A stretch of DNA of 64,000 bases from Herpetosiphonaceae bacterium (GCA_013538855.1 JABXJS010000037.1:1-64000); one strand, 5' to 3'. Positions 7,801 to 16,920 are shown, numbered from the stretch's first letter. Made by a program: numbers and translations. Notes: a model not told the origin generated them from the sequence alone.

Positions 7801-9078
7801 ATGCGTTTTTTACAGCGATTCTACATGAGCATTGCGCTGCTGGCGCTCCTCGCCGCCTGTGGCTCGGCCAGCGAGCAGTCGGCGGCTGGCGGCACGCTCG
7901 GCACCCGCACGCCGCGCGCCACCGTTCAGCCCGGCAGCGCAAGCGATCCAACCCAAGTCGCCGCCGCCCCCACACCGTTTGGCGCTGAGCCGACAGCGGT
8001 GGTAGATCGCCCAGCGCCGATCTTGGGCTTTACACCGCAGAGCGGTGCGCCAGGCACCCAGGTCGAGGTCTTCGGCTCTGGCTACCTGCCTGGCCAGCCG
8101 ATTGTGCTGCGCATCGGCCTGCCCCAGCCAGTCGGCGAGGCGCTGACCAGCGTCATCCCCGATGAGCAGGGCAGCTGGAGCACAACCGTTGTGATGCCTG
8201 ATCGCCTGCCCTCTGGCGAGCGCATCACCGCCACGCAGGTCTACCTTGTGGTGATGGACGACAGCAACCAGGCGCTGGCCAGCGCGCCCTTCACCTTCAC
8301 GCCTAGCCAGCCGCTGGAGGAGGCCCATGCGGCGGCACAGGCGCTGGTCGAGCAGGTGATGCAGCACTACACCAGCGATATGGCCGCCGTTGATGCGCTG
8401 CTCACCAGTGATCGGCGCGCGCAGGTCGCCAGCGGACGCCCGCTCAACGATGTGCTCGGCCTGCTACAGATGCCGGTCAATGACTATATCGTGCATCCAG
8501 CGCTTGATCGCCCAGCCGACGCCGTGTTCATCCCCGTCGATGTGCAGTACAACGACGGCTCAACTGGCCAGACGCTCATCAGCGTAGCGCTGGAAAATCA
8601 GCAGTGGCGCGTTGCTGGGGCCGAGGCTGTGCCTGGCGACAGCAGCAACGACTGGCCGGGAGCCGAGTGGCACACGCTCACCAGCGGCGACTTCAATGGC
8701 GATGGCGCAAACGATGTGGTGTTCTACACCGCAACTAGCGTGCAGCCCAGCGCCAGCTTCAACGACGATTTTCTACAGGCCAACGCTCAGGCCATCGAGT
8801 CGCTGATGATCGTTGATGGCTATGGCCCGCTCGCCAAGAACTGGTTGAGTATCGCGCCGCAGGGCATCATCGCCGCCGACACACCGCTGATCTCCTTCAG
8901 CGGCGATGGCAACTTGCCCGGACCAACCGCCTTCCTCGTCGCGCTTGATCCTGGCAGCTCCAGCCTGATCAATCTGCTGCCGCTCGCTGGCGACGGCACA
9001 GCCCACGGCGAGGTGCTGCGCTTCAACTGGAGCGCTGACGCAGGCGGCTATCGCTTGATTCCTATTCCTGCGCGCTAA
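7801..9078 (+). CDS. Secreted lipoprotein with IPT-like and FG-GAP-like segments
   Basis: A 425-residue predicted lipoprotein: signal peptide ending LLAAC with Cys 20, a low-complexity Thr/Ala/Pro linker to about residue 75, then a beta-rich region (PILGFTPQSGAPGTQVEVFGSG) typical of IPT/TIG or Ig-like folds. A central region has no clear match. Near residue 300 SGDFNGDGANDVVFY matches a calcium-binding FG-GAP or VCBS loop. GAAGGAG precedes the ATG. A strong hairpin ends the transcript, so it is probably monocistronic. The function is unknown; envelope or extracellular sensing is possible. Confidence 0.8.
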   Translation: MRFLQRFYMSIALLALLAACGSASEQSAAGGTLGTRTPRATVQPGSASDPTQVAAAPTPFGAEPTAVVDRPAPILGFTPQSGAPGTQVEVFGSGYLPGQPIVLRIGLPQPVGEALTSVIPDEQGSWSTTVVMPDRLPSGERITATQVYLVVMDDSNQALASAPFTFTPSQPLEEAHAAAQALVEQVMQHYTSDMAAVDALLTSDRRAQVASGRPLNDVLGLLQMPVNDYIVHPALDRPADAVFIPVDVQYNDGSTGQTLISVALENQQWRVAGAEAVPGDSSNDWPGAEWHTLTSGDFNGDGANDVVFYTATSVQPSASFNDDFLQANAQAIESLMIVDGYGPLAKNWLSIAPQGIIAADTPLISFSGDGNLPGPTAFLVALDPGSSSLINLLPLAGDGTAHGEVLRFNWSADAGGYRLIPIPAR

Positions 9079-9126
9079 AATCAAGCCGCAACCGGATATA
9101 TTCCCCGCACCATTTGCTGCGATAAT

Positions 9127-9168
9127 AACGTGTATGGCCTGGATGTTGTACGCCAGGCCATACACGTT
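9127..9168. terminator. Strong 16-bp stem hairpin terminator
   Basis: AACGTGTATGGCCTGG (9127-9142) pairs perfectly with 9153-9168 across a 10-base loop, 48 bases after the lipoprotein stop. The T-rich GTTCAATTT follows. It separates the lipoprotein gene from the protoglobin gene. Confidence 0.8.
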
Positions 9169-9194
9169 GTTCAATTTAGTATCGAGGAGACTCA

Positions 9195-9773
9195 ATGGAA
9201 CACATTGACGAACAGCGGCTTGAGCAAGATGTCGCCTATCGCTTCCAGTATCTCAGCGCTTTTATGCAGCTTAGCGCCGACGAGGTTGAGGCCATTCACA
9301 GCGCCGCGAGCTGGCTAGCACCACTGGTGCCAGCGCTGGTCGACGCCGTCTACACCAAGCTCTCGCAGTACGATTGCACCTGGCGCCACTTTCTCCAGCC
9401 GCAGTCTGGCTTTCAAGGCGCGCAGCCGCAGTCGCTCGCTGAACTCACCCTTGAGCATCCCCAGATTCAGTTTCGTAAGCAGCATCTCGGGCGCTACCTT
9501 GAGCGCCTTGTTACCGCACCCTACGACAGCAAAATGGTTGCGTATCTCGATATGGTTGGAAAAATCCACACCCCCGAGGCGGGCAGCAAGAGCATTAGCA
9601 TCCCGCTGGTGCAGCTCAACGCGCTGCTTGGCTATGTCAACGACGCGCTGATCATCACGATCTATGCGCAGAAGCTGCCATCAGCCGCTGAACAGCTCAC
9701 CGTGCGCGCGTTCACGAAGCTGCTCTGGCTCCAAAATGACCTGATCAATCGCCACTACACCACCGCCGCCTAG
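9195..9773 (+). CDS. Protoglobin-family heme protein
   Basis: A 192-residue single-domain protein matching the protoglobin family. The segment FRKQHLGRYLERLV places the candidate proximal heme ligand at His 97. The KIHTPEAGSKSISIPLVQLNALLGYVND region is the conserved distal half. GAGGAG precedes the ATG. Family members bind O2, CO or NO and are often the N-terminal sensor of larger proteins; here no output domain is attached. Hairpins on both sides make it monocistronic. Gas binding or NO and oxygen protection is likely, but the role is not known. Confidence 0.85.
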   Translation: MEHIDEQRLEQDVAYRFQYLSAFMQLSADEVEAIHSAASWLAPLVPALVDAVYTKLSQYDCTWRHFLQPQSGFQGAQPQSLAELTLEHPQIQFRKQHLGRYLERLVTAPYDSKMVAYLDMVGKIHTPEAGSKSISIPLVQLNALLGYVNDALIITIYAQKLPSAAEQLTVRAFTKLLWLQNDLINRHYTTAA

Positions 9774-9791
9774 TAGCCAGTAAGTCACATA

Positions 9792-9827
9792 CGCAGCCTT
9801 CAGCCAAGACCATGGCTGGAGGCTGCG
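9792..9827 (+). terminator. Terminator after the protoglobin gene
   Basis: A 15-bp stem with one G-U pair (9792-9806 with 9813-9827, 6-base loop) is followed by ATTTGGCTT. Confidence 0.75.
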
Positions 9828-9890
9828 ATTTGGCTTCCGCCACAACCCGTGGCATCATAGCACCTAGACTAATTCAGCAGGAGGATCGTC

Positions 9891-10358
9891 ATGGTTCGGG
9901 TACTTTTTGTGTGTTTGGGCAATATTTGCCGCTCGCCAATGGCTGAGGGTGTGTTTCGACACCTCGTCGCACAGCGCGAGCTAAGCGCGCACATCACCAC
10001 TGACTCCGCTGGTACTAGCCGCTATCACATCGGCGAGCCGCCCCACCACGGCACGCTGCAAATTCTGCACCAGAACGGCATTCAGCTGCAGCATGCTGCA
10101 CGCCAGTTCACCCGCGCCGATGCGGAGCGCTTCGACCTGCTCGTCGCTATGGACAGCGACAATATCTCCGATATGCAGCATGTGTTTCCTCATGGCCAAG
10201 CGCCAGAAATCCACTACCTGCTCGATTTTATCCCCGATGGTCCACGTGGGCGCGGCGTGCCCGACCCCTGGTACACTGGCGATTTCGATGCGGTGTATCA
10301 ACTGGTCGCTGCCGCCTGCCATGGCCTGCTAGAGCATATTGTGCACGAGCATCTATAG
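9891..10358 (+). CDS. Low-molecular-weight protein tyrosine phosphatase
   Basis: A 155-residue cytoplasmic phosphatase. The P-loop Cys-X5-Arg is CLGNICR (Cys 8 to Arg 14) right at the N-terminus. The general-acid loop VPDPWYTG carries the catalytic Asp. Length and both motifs match the family. AGGAGG precedes the ATG. Bacterial members reverse tyrosine phosphorylation, often of exopolysaccharide kinases, or act as arsenate reductases; the DPWY loop fits a true phosphatase. No tyrosine kinase or exopolysaccharide gene is adjacent. Confidence 0.92.
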   Translation: MVRVLFVCLGNICRSPMAEGVFRHLVAQRELSAHITTDSAGTSRYHIGEPPHHGTLQILHQNGIQLQHAARQFTRADAERFDLLVAMDSDNISDMQHVFPHGQAPEIHYLLDFIPDGPRGRGVPDPWYTGDFDAVYQLVAAACHGLLEHIVHEHL

Positions 10359-10427
10359 CGCCGACGATGCAGCCTGTCGGCAGCTCACCTGCGCATGCTA
10401 GGCTTGGCGCTGTGCGGCTGTAGACCG

Positions 10428-11384
10428 CTAGCCGGTGCGAATCCGCAGTTTGCGCATCGCGTCGATGATGCCGTGCTGGAGCGTGCTAAATGTTGTAATG
10501 CCGTGTAGGTCAATACCAAGGCTCACCAGGGTCTGAGCGATCTCGGGACGAATGCCGGTCAGCATGACATCGGCACCAAGCAGCTGCACAGCCTGCGCCG
10601 AGCGCAATAGCACAGCAGCCACCTGCGTGTCGATCACGGGCACGCCGGTGATATCCATAATGGCGATCTGCGCCCGCTGCGCACCAACGCCCTCAAGCAG
10701 CGTCTCCATCACCTTGTTCACGCGCCGTGAGTCGATCGAACCGATTAGCGGCATAACCACGATCTCATCGGTGATCGGAATGAGCGGCGTCGATAGCTCC
10801 TCAAGGATATTGGCCTGGAGACGAATCAGGTCCGCCTGCAAGCGCTCGCGCTCCGCCGCATCCAGCTGGCGCGCCCGCACCTCGGCGCGTAGGTTGATCT
10901 CGGTCATGACCAGCTCCGACAGCTCGCGTAAAATATCCAGCTCGTCATCGGTCCACTGGCGCGGCTTCGTGTCGATGACGCAGAACGAGCCAAGCTGAAG
11001 GTTGTCAGTGGTGGTCAGCGGCATGCCAGCGTAGCTAATCACGCCGAGGTCGGGGATGGCCAAGTTATCCCGCACCAAGGCCGTCTCTGGCGCATTGTCC
11101 ACCACCAGCGGCTGGCCCGATGTCACAACATGCTGACAAAACGAGTGCGAGAGCGGTGTCTCACGCCGCGAGGCCCAGGGTTCCTGCAGACCAACAAAGC
11201 TCTTAAAAAACTGGCGGTCTGACTCAACTAGTGAGACCAACGAGACCGGCGCATTTAAAATCTTCGATGCTAGACGTGTCAGACGATCAAGCGCTGGGTC
11301 GATCAAGTCGTTGACCAGCCCTAAATCGCGCAGCCGCTGTAGTCGCTGAGGGTCGTTGAGAATCGCATCGGGGGAGTTGGCCAT
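10428..11384 (-). CDS. GAF-STAS domain protein (RsbR-like)
   Basis: A 318-residue cytoplasmic protein. Residues about 25-170 form a GAF domain (LSHSFCQHVV, YAGMPL, GSFCVIDTKPRQW). A coiled linker near 165-195 leads to a STAS domain at about 200-310 (STPLIPITDEIVVMPLIG, IMDITGVPVIDT). The order matches RsbR-type stressosome scaffold proteins, whose STAS threonine is phosphorylated by RsbT. An AAGGA site precedes the ATG. It is terminator-bounded and probably single. A possible RsbT-like partner is coded in the chemosensory operon at 48249-48656; a link between them is inference only. Confidence 0.85.
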   Translation of the reverse strand: MANSPDAILNDPQRLQRLRDLGLVNDLIDPALDRLTRLASKILNAPVSLVSLVESDRQFFKSFVGLQEPWASRRETPLSHSFCQHVVTSGQPLVVDNAPETALVRDNLAIPDLGVISYAGMPLTTTDNLQLGSFCVIDTKPRQWTDDELDILRELSELVMTEINLRAEVRARQLDAAERERLQADLIRLQANILEELSTPLIPITDEIVVMPLIGSIDSRRVNKVMETLLEGVGAQRAQIAIMDITGVPVIDTQVAAVLLRSAQAVQLLGADVMLTGIRPEIAQTLVSLGIDLHGITTFSTLQHGIIDAMRKLRIRTG

Positions 11385-11405
11385 AGCGTTCTGTCCTTAA
11401 AGAAT

Positions 11406-11440
11406 AAAGAATACCCATCATAGTATAACGGGTATTCTTT
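11406..11440 (-). terminator. Terminator after the PHP gene
   Basis: On minus, AAAGAATACCC pairs perfectly with GGGTATTCTTT (11 bp, 13-base loop) and runs into the T-rich ATTCTTT. It ends the serS-antiporter-PHP transcript. Confidence 0.8.
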
Positions 11441-11467
11441 ACGAGATTCCTAACCAAACTTAAATTT

Positions 11468-12304
11468 TTAGATCTTCAGATCTACTGTTTGCAAAAACTC
11501 CTGGCACAGCTGCGCATCGACGCCGCGCAGGCCGTCACGTGGCCCGTGCGAGTCCGAGCCGGCGGTAATCAACAGCTGATGCTTGCCCGCCTGCTCACGG
11601 AAGAATGCCACCTGCTCTGGCGTGTGCGTTGGATAGTACACCTCTAGGCCGTGCAGGCCCGCCGCCGCCAGCGCCGCGATGTCAGCTGCATCCGCCGGAA
11701 TGGCATACACGCTCTTGCTGCGCCCTGGATGCGCCAAGATCGCCAGCCCGCCTAGCTCGTTGGCCACAGCGATCACCTCGGCCACCGAGAGCGGATTATA
11801 TGCTGCTGGCTGATGGCGCAGCAAGTAGGCCATCCCAGCCGCCTCATCCTCAACGCCCGCCTCACGTGGCCACACCTCCGCTTTGACCAGCGCATGGGCC
11901 ACATCGGCGAGATTGGGTGCGCGCTGAGCCTCCACCTCCTCCAGCCATGGCAGCCTGTGGCCTTGTGCGCGCATGCTCGCGGCTAGCGCCTGTGCGTCGG
12001 CACGGTTGCGCTCCACCACGGCGGTACATAGCGCCTGCACCGCTGGCGCAGCAGGATCAACGTTGTACAGATGCGTATGCCACAGTTTGCCTGCGAAGGC
12101 TGTGTCTAGCTCAACGCCGCTGATCACACGCACGCCAGCCGCCGCGCCCACCGCCTGCACTGCGGCCACGCTGGCGGTGGTGTTGTGATCAGATACTGCG
12201 ATGACAGCAATACCAGCCGTTTTTGCAGCTGCAACCAGCGCCTCTGGCTCCCAGAACGAGTGATGCGGCGTCGCGATTGTATGGATATGGAGATCAATCA
12301 GCAT
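11468..12304 (-). CDS. PHP domain metal-dependent phosphoesterase
   Basis: A 278-residue PHP-fold protein with the metal-ligand motifs HIHT near residue 7, SDHNT near 39, AILAHPG near 195 and GSDSHG near 251. Relatives include 3',5'-nucleoside bisphosphate phosphatase and predicted phosphoesterases. The ATG overlaps the stop of the antiporter gene by one base, so the two are translationally coupled. The substrate is probably a small phosphoester or short nucleotide; the exact one cannot be read from sequence. Confidence 0.85.
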   Translation of the reverse strand: MLIDLHIHTIATPHHSFWEPEALVAAAKTAGIAVIAVSDHNTTASVAAVQAVGAAAGVRVISGVELDTAFAGKLWHTHLYNVDPAAPAVQALCTAVVERNRADAQALAASMRAQGHRLPWLEEVEAQRAPNLADVAHALVKAEVWPREAGVEDEAAGMAYLLRHQPAAYNPLSVAEVIAVANELGGLAILAHPGRSKSVYAIPADAADIAALAAAGLHGLEVYYPTHTPEQVAFFREQAGKHQLLITAGSDSHGPRDGLRGVDAQLCQEFLQTVDLKI

Positions 12305-13881
12305 TATCCCTCCACCTGGAGCTGTAGCTCTTCTAGCGGCTCACCAATCAAGGCCGCGTCAACCTCAGATATTAGCTCGCCGTACACGGCCTCCGACAGC
12401 ATGCCATGGCTCAGCATCGAGGCCAGCATCGCCCGCTGAGCGCGCAGGCCCTCTTGTCGCGCATCGTTAAACTCTTCCTCGCGCAGCGTAGGCTGCGCCT
12501 GGAGCAGCAGGCGCTGCGCGGCAACCTGCTGCTCAATTGCCTGCTCGTAGGTTGGCGCAAGCTCCTCCCAGGTCGAGGCCGAGATCAGGCCGCTCTGGTA
12601 CATATTCTTCACTCGATCACGGGCGGCGCGCAGCGCCATCAGCCGCCCATGATTGCGCTCGTACTCCAGCTCCTCGTCGGCGCGGTGCACCAGGCCAAGC
12701 CGCGCCAGCAGCACCTGCATAGTCGTGCCCTGGATCAGCAGCGTAAACAGCACAACGCCAAAGGCCATCACCCGCAGCAGGTCGCGGTGTGGGAAGTCAA
12801 AGCGCAGGCTCAGCACCAGCGCAAGGCTGATCGCGCCGCGTAGCCCGCCCCAAAACACTACATGCTGATAGCGCAGCGGCACCCGTCGCCAGCGCCAGTT
12901 CGCTAAAGCTGTCAGGCCATAGACCGCCACAGCGCGGCTGGCCACCACGGCCAAAACCGCTACCACAATTGGCCCGATATTCGCCGCAAGCTGTGGAATA
13001 TTCACGTCCAGGCCAATCAGCAAAAACACGAGCGAATTGGCGATAAAGGCCAGATACTCCCAAAAGTTAAATAGCACGATGCGCGTTGTCGGCGACATGC
13101 CCTGCGGCCCAATATTGCCGCACATAATGCCAGCCGCCACCACTGCCAGCACTCCGCTGACATGCACCCGCTCACCAAGCAGAAACGAGCCAAACGCTAG
13201 CACCGTGGTGAGCGTCGTCTCGATCAGATAGTCGTCGATGCGCGCGATGAGCTTCGAGACAATCCACCCGAGCGCCATGCCGATGCCGATGCCGCCTGCC
13301 GACACGCGCACAAAGTCCACGATGCCGCCAAGCAGATCAAAGTGCTCGCCGCCTAGGCCGAACTGTGCCAGCGCTGCTGCGACCACCAGGTTAAAGGTCA
13401 CAATCGCTGTACCGTCGTTAAAGAGACTCTCGCCCTCAACGAGCACAGCGAGCTGCTTGGTCACGCCGAGCGAGCGGAACAGCGCCACCACCGCCACCGG
13501 ATCAGTTGCCGCGATCAGCGCGCCAAACACCAACGCCACCGAGAGCGGCAGATTAACACCAAAGGCGACGATGCCGCCAACGATAAAGGTGGTTAGCAGC
13601 ACACCAGGCACCGCCATCACCAAGATCGCCGGCAGCGACTCGCGCAGCCGCTTCCACTCAAGGTGAAACGCGGCCTCGAAGATCAGCGGTGGCACAAACA
13701 GCGCCAGGATCAGCTCCGGCGTTAGCTCAAGCGACACCGACTGCTGAAAGGTGATCAGCAGACCCACCACCACCAGCGCCACTGTATACGGTATCTTCAA
13801 GCGCCGCACGACGATCGCCACCAGCGACACGACGAGCAGCAGCTCGATCACCAGGGTTTCTGCTTGGGCAAATGCTTCCAC
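12304..13881 (-). CDS. CPA1 family Na+/H+ antiporter (NhaP type)
   Basis: A 525-residue membrane antiporter with about twelve transmembrane segments in the first 400 residues. The ion-binding core ATDPVAVVALF and the LVEGESLFNDGTA motif are present. A soluble C-terminal tail of about 120 charged residues follows. AAAGGA precedes the ATG. It exchanges protons for sodium or potassium across the inner membrane for pH and salt control. It sits between serS and the PHP gene on minus, with a hairpin before it and coupled translation after it. Confidence 0.92.
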   Translation of the reverse strand: MEAFAQAETLVIELLLVVSLVAIVVRRLKIPYTVALVVVGLLITFQQSVSLELTPELILALFVPPLIFEAAFHLEWKRLRESLPAILVMAVPGVLLTTFIVGGIVAFGVNLPLSVALVFGALIAATDPVAVVALFRSLGVTKQLAVLVEGESLFNDGTAIVTFNLVVAAALAQFGLGGEHFDLLGGIVDFVRVSAGGIGIGMALGWIVSKLIARIDDYLIETTLTTVLAFGSFLLGERVHVSGVLAVVAAGIMCGNIGPQGMSPTTRIVLFNFWEYLAFIANSLVFLLIGLDVNIPQLAANIGPIVVAVLAVVASRAVAVYGLTALANWRWRRVPLRYQHVVFWGGLRGAISLALVLSLRFDFPHRDLLRVMAFGVVLFTLLIQGTTMQVLLARLGLVHRADEELEYERNHGRLMALRAARDRVKNMYQSGLISASTWEELAPTYEQAIEQQVAAQRLLLQAQPTLREEEFNDARQEGLRAQRAMLASMLSHGMLSEAVYGELISEVDAALIGEPLEELQLQVEG

Positions 13882-13930
13882 GGCAATCCTTTCTCGAGCC
13901 TAGCACCTGCCTGGCGCTACGCTCGGGTCG

Positions 13931-13953
13931 GGAGAACCGTCGGCGGGTTCTCC
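13931..13953 (-). terminator. Intercistronic hairpin between serS and the antiporter gene
   Basis: An 8-bp stem GGAGAACC/GGTTCTCC with a 7-base loop lies 9 bases after the serS stop. No T-run follows, so partial read-through is expected. Confidence 0.5.
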
Positions 13954-13962
13954 GCATCGAAA

Positions 13963-15243
13963 TTAAGTTGTAGCCGCCGTAATCCGCTCGATGCCGCCCA
14001 TGTATGGGCGCAGCACCTCGGGCACCATGATCGAGCCATCGGCCTGCTGGTAGTTCTCCATGATCGCAATCATCACACGTGGCACGCCTAGGCCAGAGCC
14101 ATTGAGCGTGTGCACAAACTCCGGCTTTGCGCCCGCCTCTGGCCGATAGCGGATATTCGCCCGCCGGGCCTGATAGTCGCCAAAGTTGCCACACGACGAG
14201 ACCTCGAGCCACTCTTGAACGCCAGGCGACCACAGCTCAAGATCGAACTTGTTCATCGCAACGCCCAGATCGGCGGTGCACAGCTGAAGCAGTCGATATG
14301 GAATCTTCAAGCCTTTGCAGATATCCTCGGCATCGCTAATTAGCTGCTGTAGCTCATCGGCGCTGGTGTGCGGCTCCACAAACTTAACCATTTCAACCTT
14401 ATCGAACTGATAGAGCCGCTTGATCCCGCGCACATCGCGGCCTGCGCTCATCTGCTCGTTGCGAAAGCAGGGCGTGTAGGCCACATGGTACAGCGGCAGC
14501 GTGCCTGGCTCGATAATCTCATCGCGATAGAGGTTCGTCACCGGCACCTCGGCGGTTGGGATCAGCCACAGGTCAGTGTCCTCGATGTGAAACAGCGTAT
14601 CCTTAAACTTTGGCAGATTGCCGGTGCCAACCATCGCCGCCGTCTTGACCATGTAAGGCGGCATGATCTCTGTGTAGCCGTGGCGATCAAGGTGCATATC
14701 GAGCATCCACGTGATCAGCGCCCGCTGCATGCGCGCCCCCAGCCCCTTGAGCACATAGAAGCGCGACCCACTCATGCGGATGCCGCGCTCGAAGTCGAGA
14801 ATACCGAGGGCCTCACCAAGCTCCCAGTGCGGCTTTGGCTCAAAGTCAAACCGTGGCAACTCGCCCTCGGTGCGCACAACAACATTGTCGGCCTCGCTTG
14901 TGCCAACAGGAACGCTCGGATCGGGCAGGTTGGGCAGATCGAGCATTGCTGCCTCGAAGGCGGCCTCGGCTGCGGCCATCTGGCCGTCGAGCACGGCGAT
15001 ACGATCACTCAGCGCCTTCATCTCGGCGATTTTAGCGTCGCGCTCGGCCTTATCCTTCAGCTTCGCCACAACCTTTGAGCCAGCATTGCGCTCGGCCTTC
15101 AGCTGCTCGGTCTCGCTGATAATCTCGCGCCGCTGCTGGTCTAACTGCAACACTTGATCCACCAGATCAGGGTCGCGGCCGACTTTCTGCAAGCCTTCGC
15201 GCACCAGATCGGGCTGTTCACGCAGCAAACGAATATCAAGCAT
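13963..15243 (-). CDS. serS: Seryl-tRNA synthetase
   Basis: A 426-residue class II aminoacyl-tRNA synthetase that charges tRNA-Ser and the selenocysteine tRNA. Residues 1-110 form the antiparallel coiled-coil arm that grips the tRNA. The catalytic domain shows motif 2 ([14 protein letters not shown]) and motif 3 ([18 protein letters not shown]). Length is standard. AGGAGG precedes the ATG. It lies 20 bases after a membrane protein gene and appears to share its transcript; no T-box leader is seen directly ahead of it. Confidence 0.98.
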   Translation of the reverse strand: MLDIRLLREQPDLVREGLQKVGRDPDLVDQVLQLDQQRREIISETEQLKAERNAGSKVVAKLKDKAERDAKIAEMKALSDRIAVLDGQMAAAEAAFEAAMLDLPNLPDPSVPVGTSEADNVVVRTEGELPRFDFEPKPHWELGEALGILDFERGIRMSGSRFYVLKGLGARMQRALITWMLDMHLDRHGYTEIMPPYMVKTAAMVGTGNLPKFKDTLFHIEDTDLWLIPTAEVPVTNLYRDEIIEPGTLPLYHVAYTPCFRNEQMSAGRDVRGIKRLYQFDKVEMVKFVEPHTSADELQQLISDAEDICKGLKIPYRLLQLCTADLGVAMNKFDLELWSPGVQEWLEVSSCGNFGDYQARRANIRYRPEAGAKPEFVHTLNGSGLGVPRVMIAIMENYQQADGSIMVPEVLRPYMGGIERITAATT

Positions 15244-15263
15244 AGAGCCTCCTAAAAATACGC

Positions 15264-15815
15264 TTATTGATTGGGTAACGTTTCGATCGCCACAACGATA
15301 CCGGGCCGAATCACACCAAACACAACATAGAAGCGATAGGCTGTTTCAGCCTTTGGCAGCGGATACGTCGTATGTTCCTCCTTGAGCAAGAACATATACA
15401 GTGACTCGCGGTGCAGTGTTGCTGCAACAGCGTTGGCGCTTTGCGGCCGCACCTCTGTCAGTACGCCCTCGATGACCTCAACCTGAGCATGTTTGAGGCG
15501 CGAGCGTGCCAGCAGGCCGTTGATCGCCGTGCCCAGCGTAAATGCTGTTACCGCCATAGCCAGCCAAAACTGCCAGCTGCTTGGGCGCTGCGAGAGCGCA
15601 AACACCAGAAAGAACGTGCCAAACACCAGCCGCAGCCACGGCTCGAAAATCGATATTTTCAAGATCGCTGAATGCTGCGCCGTGGTAAGCCGACCTTGTC
15701 GATTGGCGGGCAGCGCTGCTGGATCGCCCCACACTTGTTCCCCTTGGCTCGCCTGCTGCGCTTTGATAACCGCCACTTGCTCAGATGATGGTCGACGAGT
15801 TCGCCGCTTGCTCAC
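15264..15815 (-). CDS. Two-helix membrane protein of unknown function
   Basis: A 183-residue protein with a basic, Arg/Lys-rich N-terminus, two adjacent transmembrane segments near residues 60-105, and a soluble C-terminal domain. The last 25 residues ([21 protein letters not shown]) closely resemble the end of the gene just upstream ([21 protein letters not shown]). The topology also matches, so the two are probably paralogues. It overlaps that gene by 4 bases and lies 20 bases before serS. I do not recognise the family. Confidence 0.75.
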   Translation of the reverse strand: MSKRRTRRPSSEQVAVIKAQQASQGEQVWGDPAALPANRQGRLTTAQHSAILKISIFEPWLRLVFGTFFLVFALSQRPSSWQFWLAMAVTAFTLGTAINGLLARSRLKHAQVEVIEGVLTEVRPQSANAVAATLHRESLYMFLLKEEHTTYPLPKAETAYRFYVVFGVIRPGIVVAIETLPNQ

Positions 15816-16273
15816 ACGACCTCCATACCAACAATCACGCCCATGCGCGCCAAGCCCTCGACCACAAACACGCGATAGCGCGAGCCAGGCTGAAGCTCGG
15901 CAGCGCCAAGGCCGGACAAGAGCACAAACGACTGGCCGTCGATAATCAACTCGCCCTCGAACATGCGCAGCGGGCTAGGCCGGATGCGCTCCAGCAGGCC
16001 CACGAACGAGCGCACCGCGCCTTTTTTTAGCACCTGCCGCTGCTGATAGCGCCGCCAGCCGCTCAGCGCTAAGTAGGCACCCAAAGCGAGCACGATCCAG
16101 CCGATCACATCAGCGCGAATGCCGCCATAGATCATCAGCGCCACGCCAGCCAGCAGGCTTGGCACAACCGCCAGCTGAAACGGGCGCAATGCTTGTAGCT
16201 GCTCGGTCTGCGCTGCCGAAAGCATGCCAGCACGGTTTTCTTGAATATCCGCAGCTGCTCCGCGAACAATCAT
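15812..16273 (-). CDS. Two-helix membrane protein, paralogue of its neighbour
   Basis: A 153-residue protein with two transmembrane segments near residues 32-70 and a soluble beta-rich tail ending [21 protein letters not shown]. It shares layout and C-terminal motif with the next gene. The start at 16273 gives a 4-base ATGA overlap with the upstream gene; an internal Met at residue 17 is the alternative. The tail contains a self-describing fold of about 80 residues (FEGELIIDGQSFVLL). No family is recognised. Confidence 0.75.
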   Translation of the reverse strand: MIVRGAAADIQENRAGMLSAAQTEQLQALRPFQLAVVPSLLAGVALMIYGGIRADVIGWIVLALGAYLALSGWRRYQQRQVLKKGAVRSFVGLLERIRPSPLRMFEGELIIDGQSFVLLSGLGAAELQPGSRYRVFVVEGLARMGVIVGMEVV

Positions 16274-16785
16274 CTTGGTTCCTCTTCCAGCTTCAGCAAG
16301 GGCCGGATCTGGCTTTGCTGAGGCTCTGGTATGTCATTCAGCGCCGTATAGACGCGCCCATTGTACTCAATCTCGACAGTTGCGCCATGGCGAAACACGC
16401 TAAACGCAAGCTCGCCAGCGGTCGCTTGTCGCCAAACATCGCGCCGCACCCACAGCCGCAGCAGATCGCCACAATCAGGGCAAGGCTTCTGGCGCACCTG
16501 CTGCTGAGCCAGCTCTAGCGTTAGCGCGCTCATCTGCGCCGAAAGCCCGGCGAAGGGAGGGAGTGTGCGCATAAACGTGCACTGAGCGCAGCGCAGCACA
16601 AGGCTCTCACGATCTTCGAGGGGCACAAGTGGGCGTTGATCTGGAGCAGGCGCTGGTGCCTCAAGGGCTTGGTGTAAGATATCATACGGCTTCAAGGTTA
16701 CGCCACCGCCCCAAGCCACACGATTAAAAATCCAGAGCACAATCATCAGTGCGCTCACACTACCAACAATCAACAGCCAAATCAT
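16270..16785 (-). CDS. Membrane-anchored zinc-ribbon-like protein
   Basis: A 171-residue protein with one N-terminal transmembrane helix (residues 2-20) and a soluble domain. Two CxxC pairs (LRCAQC near residue 66 and KPCPDC near 99) could bind zinc. It is the first gene of the run leading to serS, 4 bases overlapping the next gene. GAGGTG precedes the ATG. I do not recognise it; the three genes together look like a small envelope complex of unknown job. Confidence 0.7.
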   Translation of the reverse strand: MIWLLIVGSVSALMIVLWIFNRVAWGGGVTLKPYDILHQALEAPAPAPDQRPLVPLEDRESLVLRCAQCTFMRTLPPFAGLSAQMSALTLELAQQQVRQKPCPDCGDLLRLWVRRDVWRQATAGELAFSVFRHGATVEIEYNGRVYTALNDIPEPQQSQIRPLLKLEEEPR

Positions 16786-16846
16786 GGTGACACCTCGATC
16801 ATGTGCACAACAAGCGGTACCCGGCTCCTAGTAGCAAAAATACAGC

Positions 16847-16875
16847 AAAAAACCCGCTCCCAGGGGGGATGCGGG
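16847..16875 (-). terminator. Intrinsic terminator in the leader of the serS operon
   Basis: On minus, CCCGC-A-TCCC pairs with GGGA-GCGGG (one bulge, CCCT loop), followed at once by TTTTTT. It lies between the TATAAT box at 16896-16901 and the first gene start at 16785. It would therefore stop a short leader transcript unless pairing is prevented. Confidence 0.75.
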
Positions 16876-16895
16876 ACCATTTTGGTGGTGAAATC

Positions 16896-16901
16896 ATTAT
16901 A
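16896..16901 (-). promoter_or_regulatory. Consensus -10 box upstream of the serS operon
   Basis: A perfect TATAAT on minus. Only a weak -35 (TTCAAT-like near 16919-16924) is found. Transcription would begin about 15-20 bases before the leader terminator. Confidence 0.5.
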
Positions 16902-16920
16902 GCACGTTAATCAAAAAGCA

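Noticed and set aside
10359-10427. Terminator between the phosphatase and GAF-STAS genes
   Set aside because: Short arms such as GCCGAC/GTCGGC are present but weak and without a T-run; not called.
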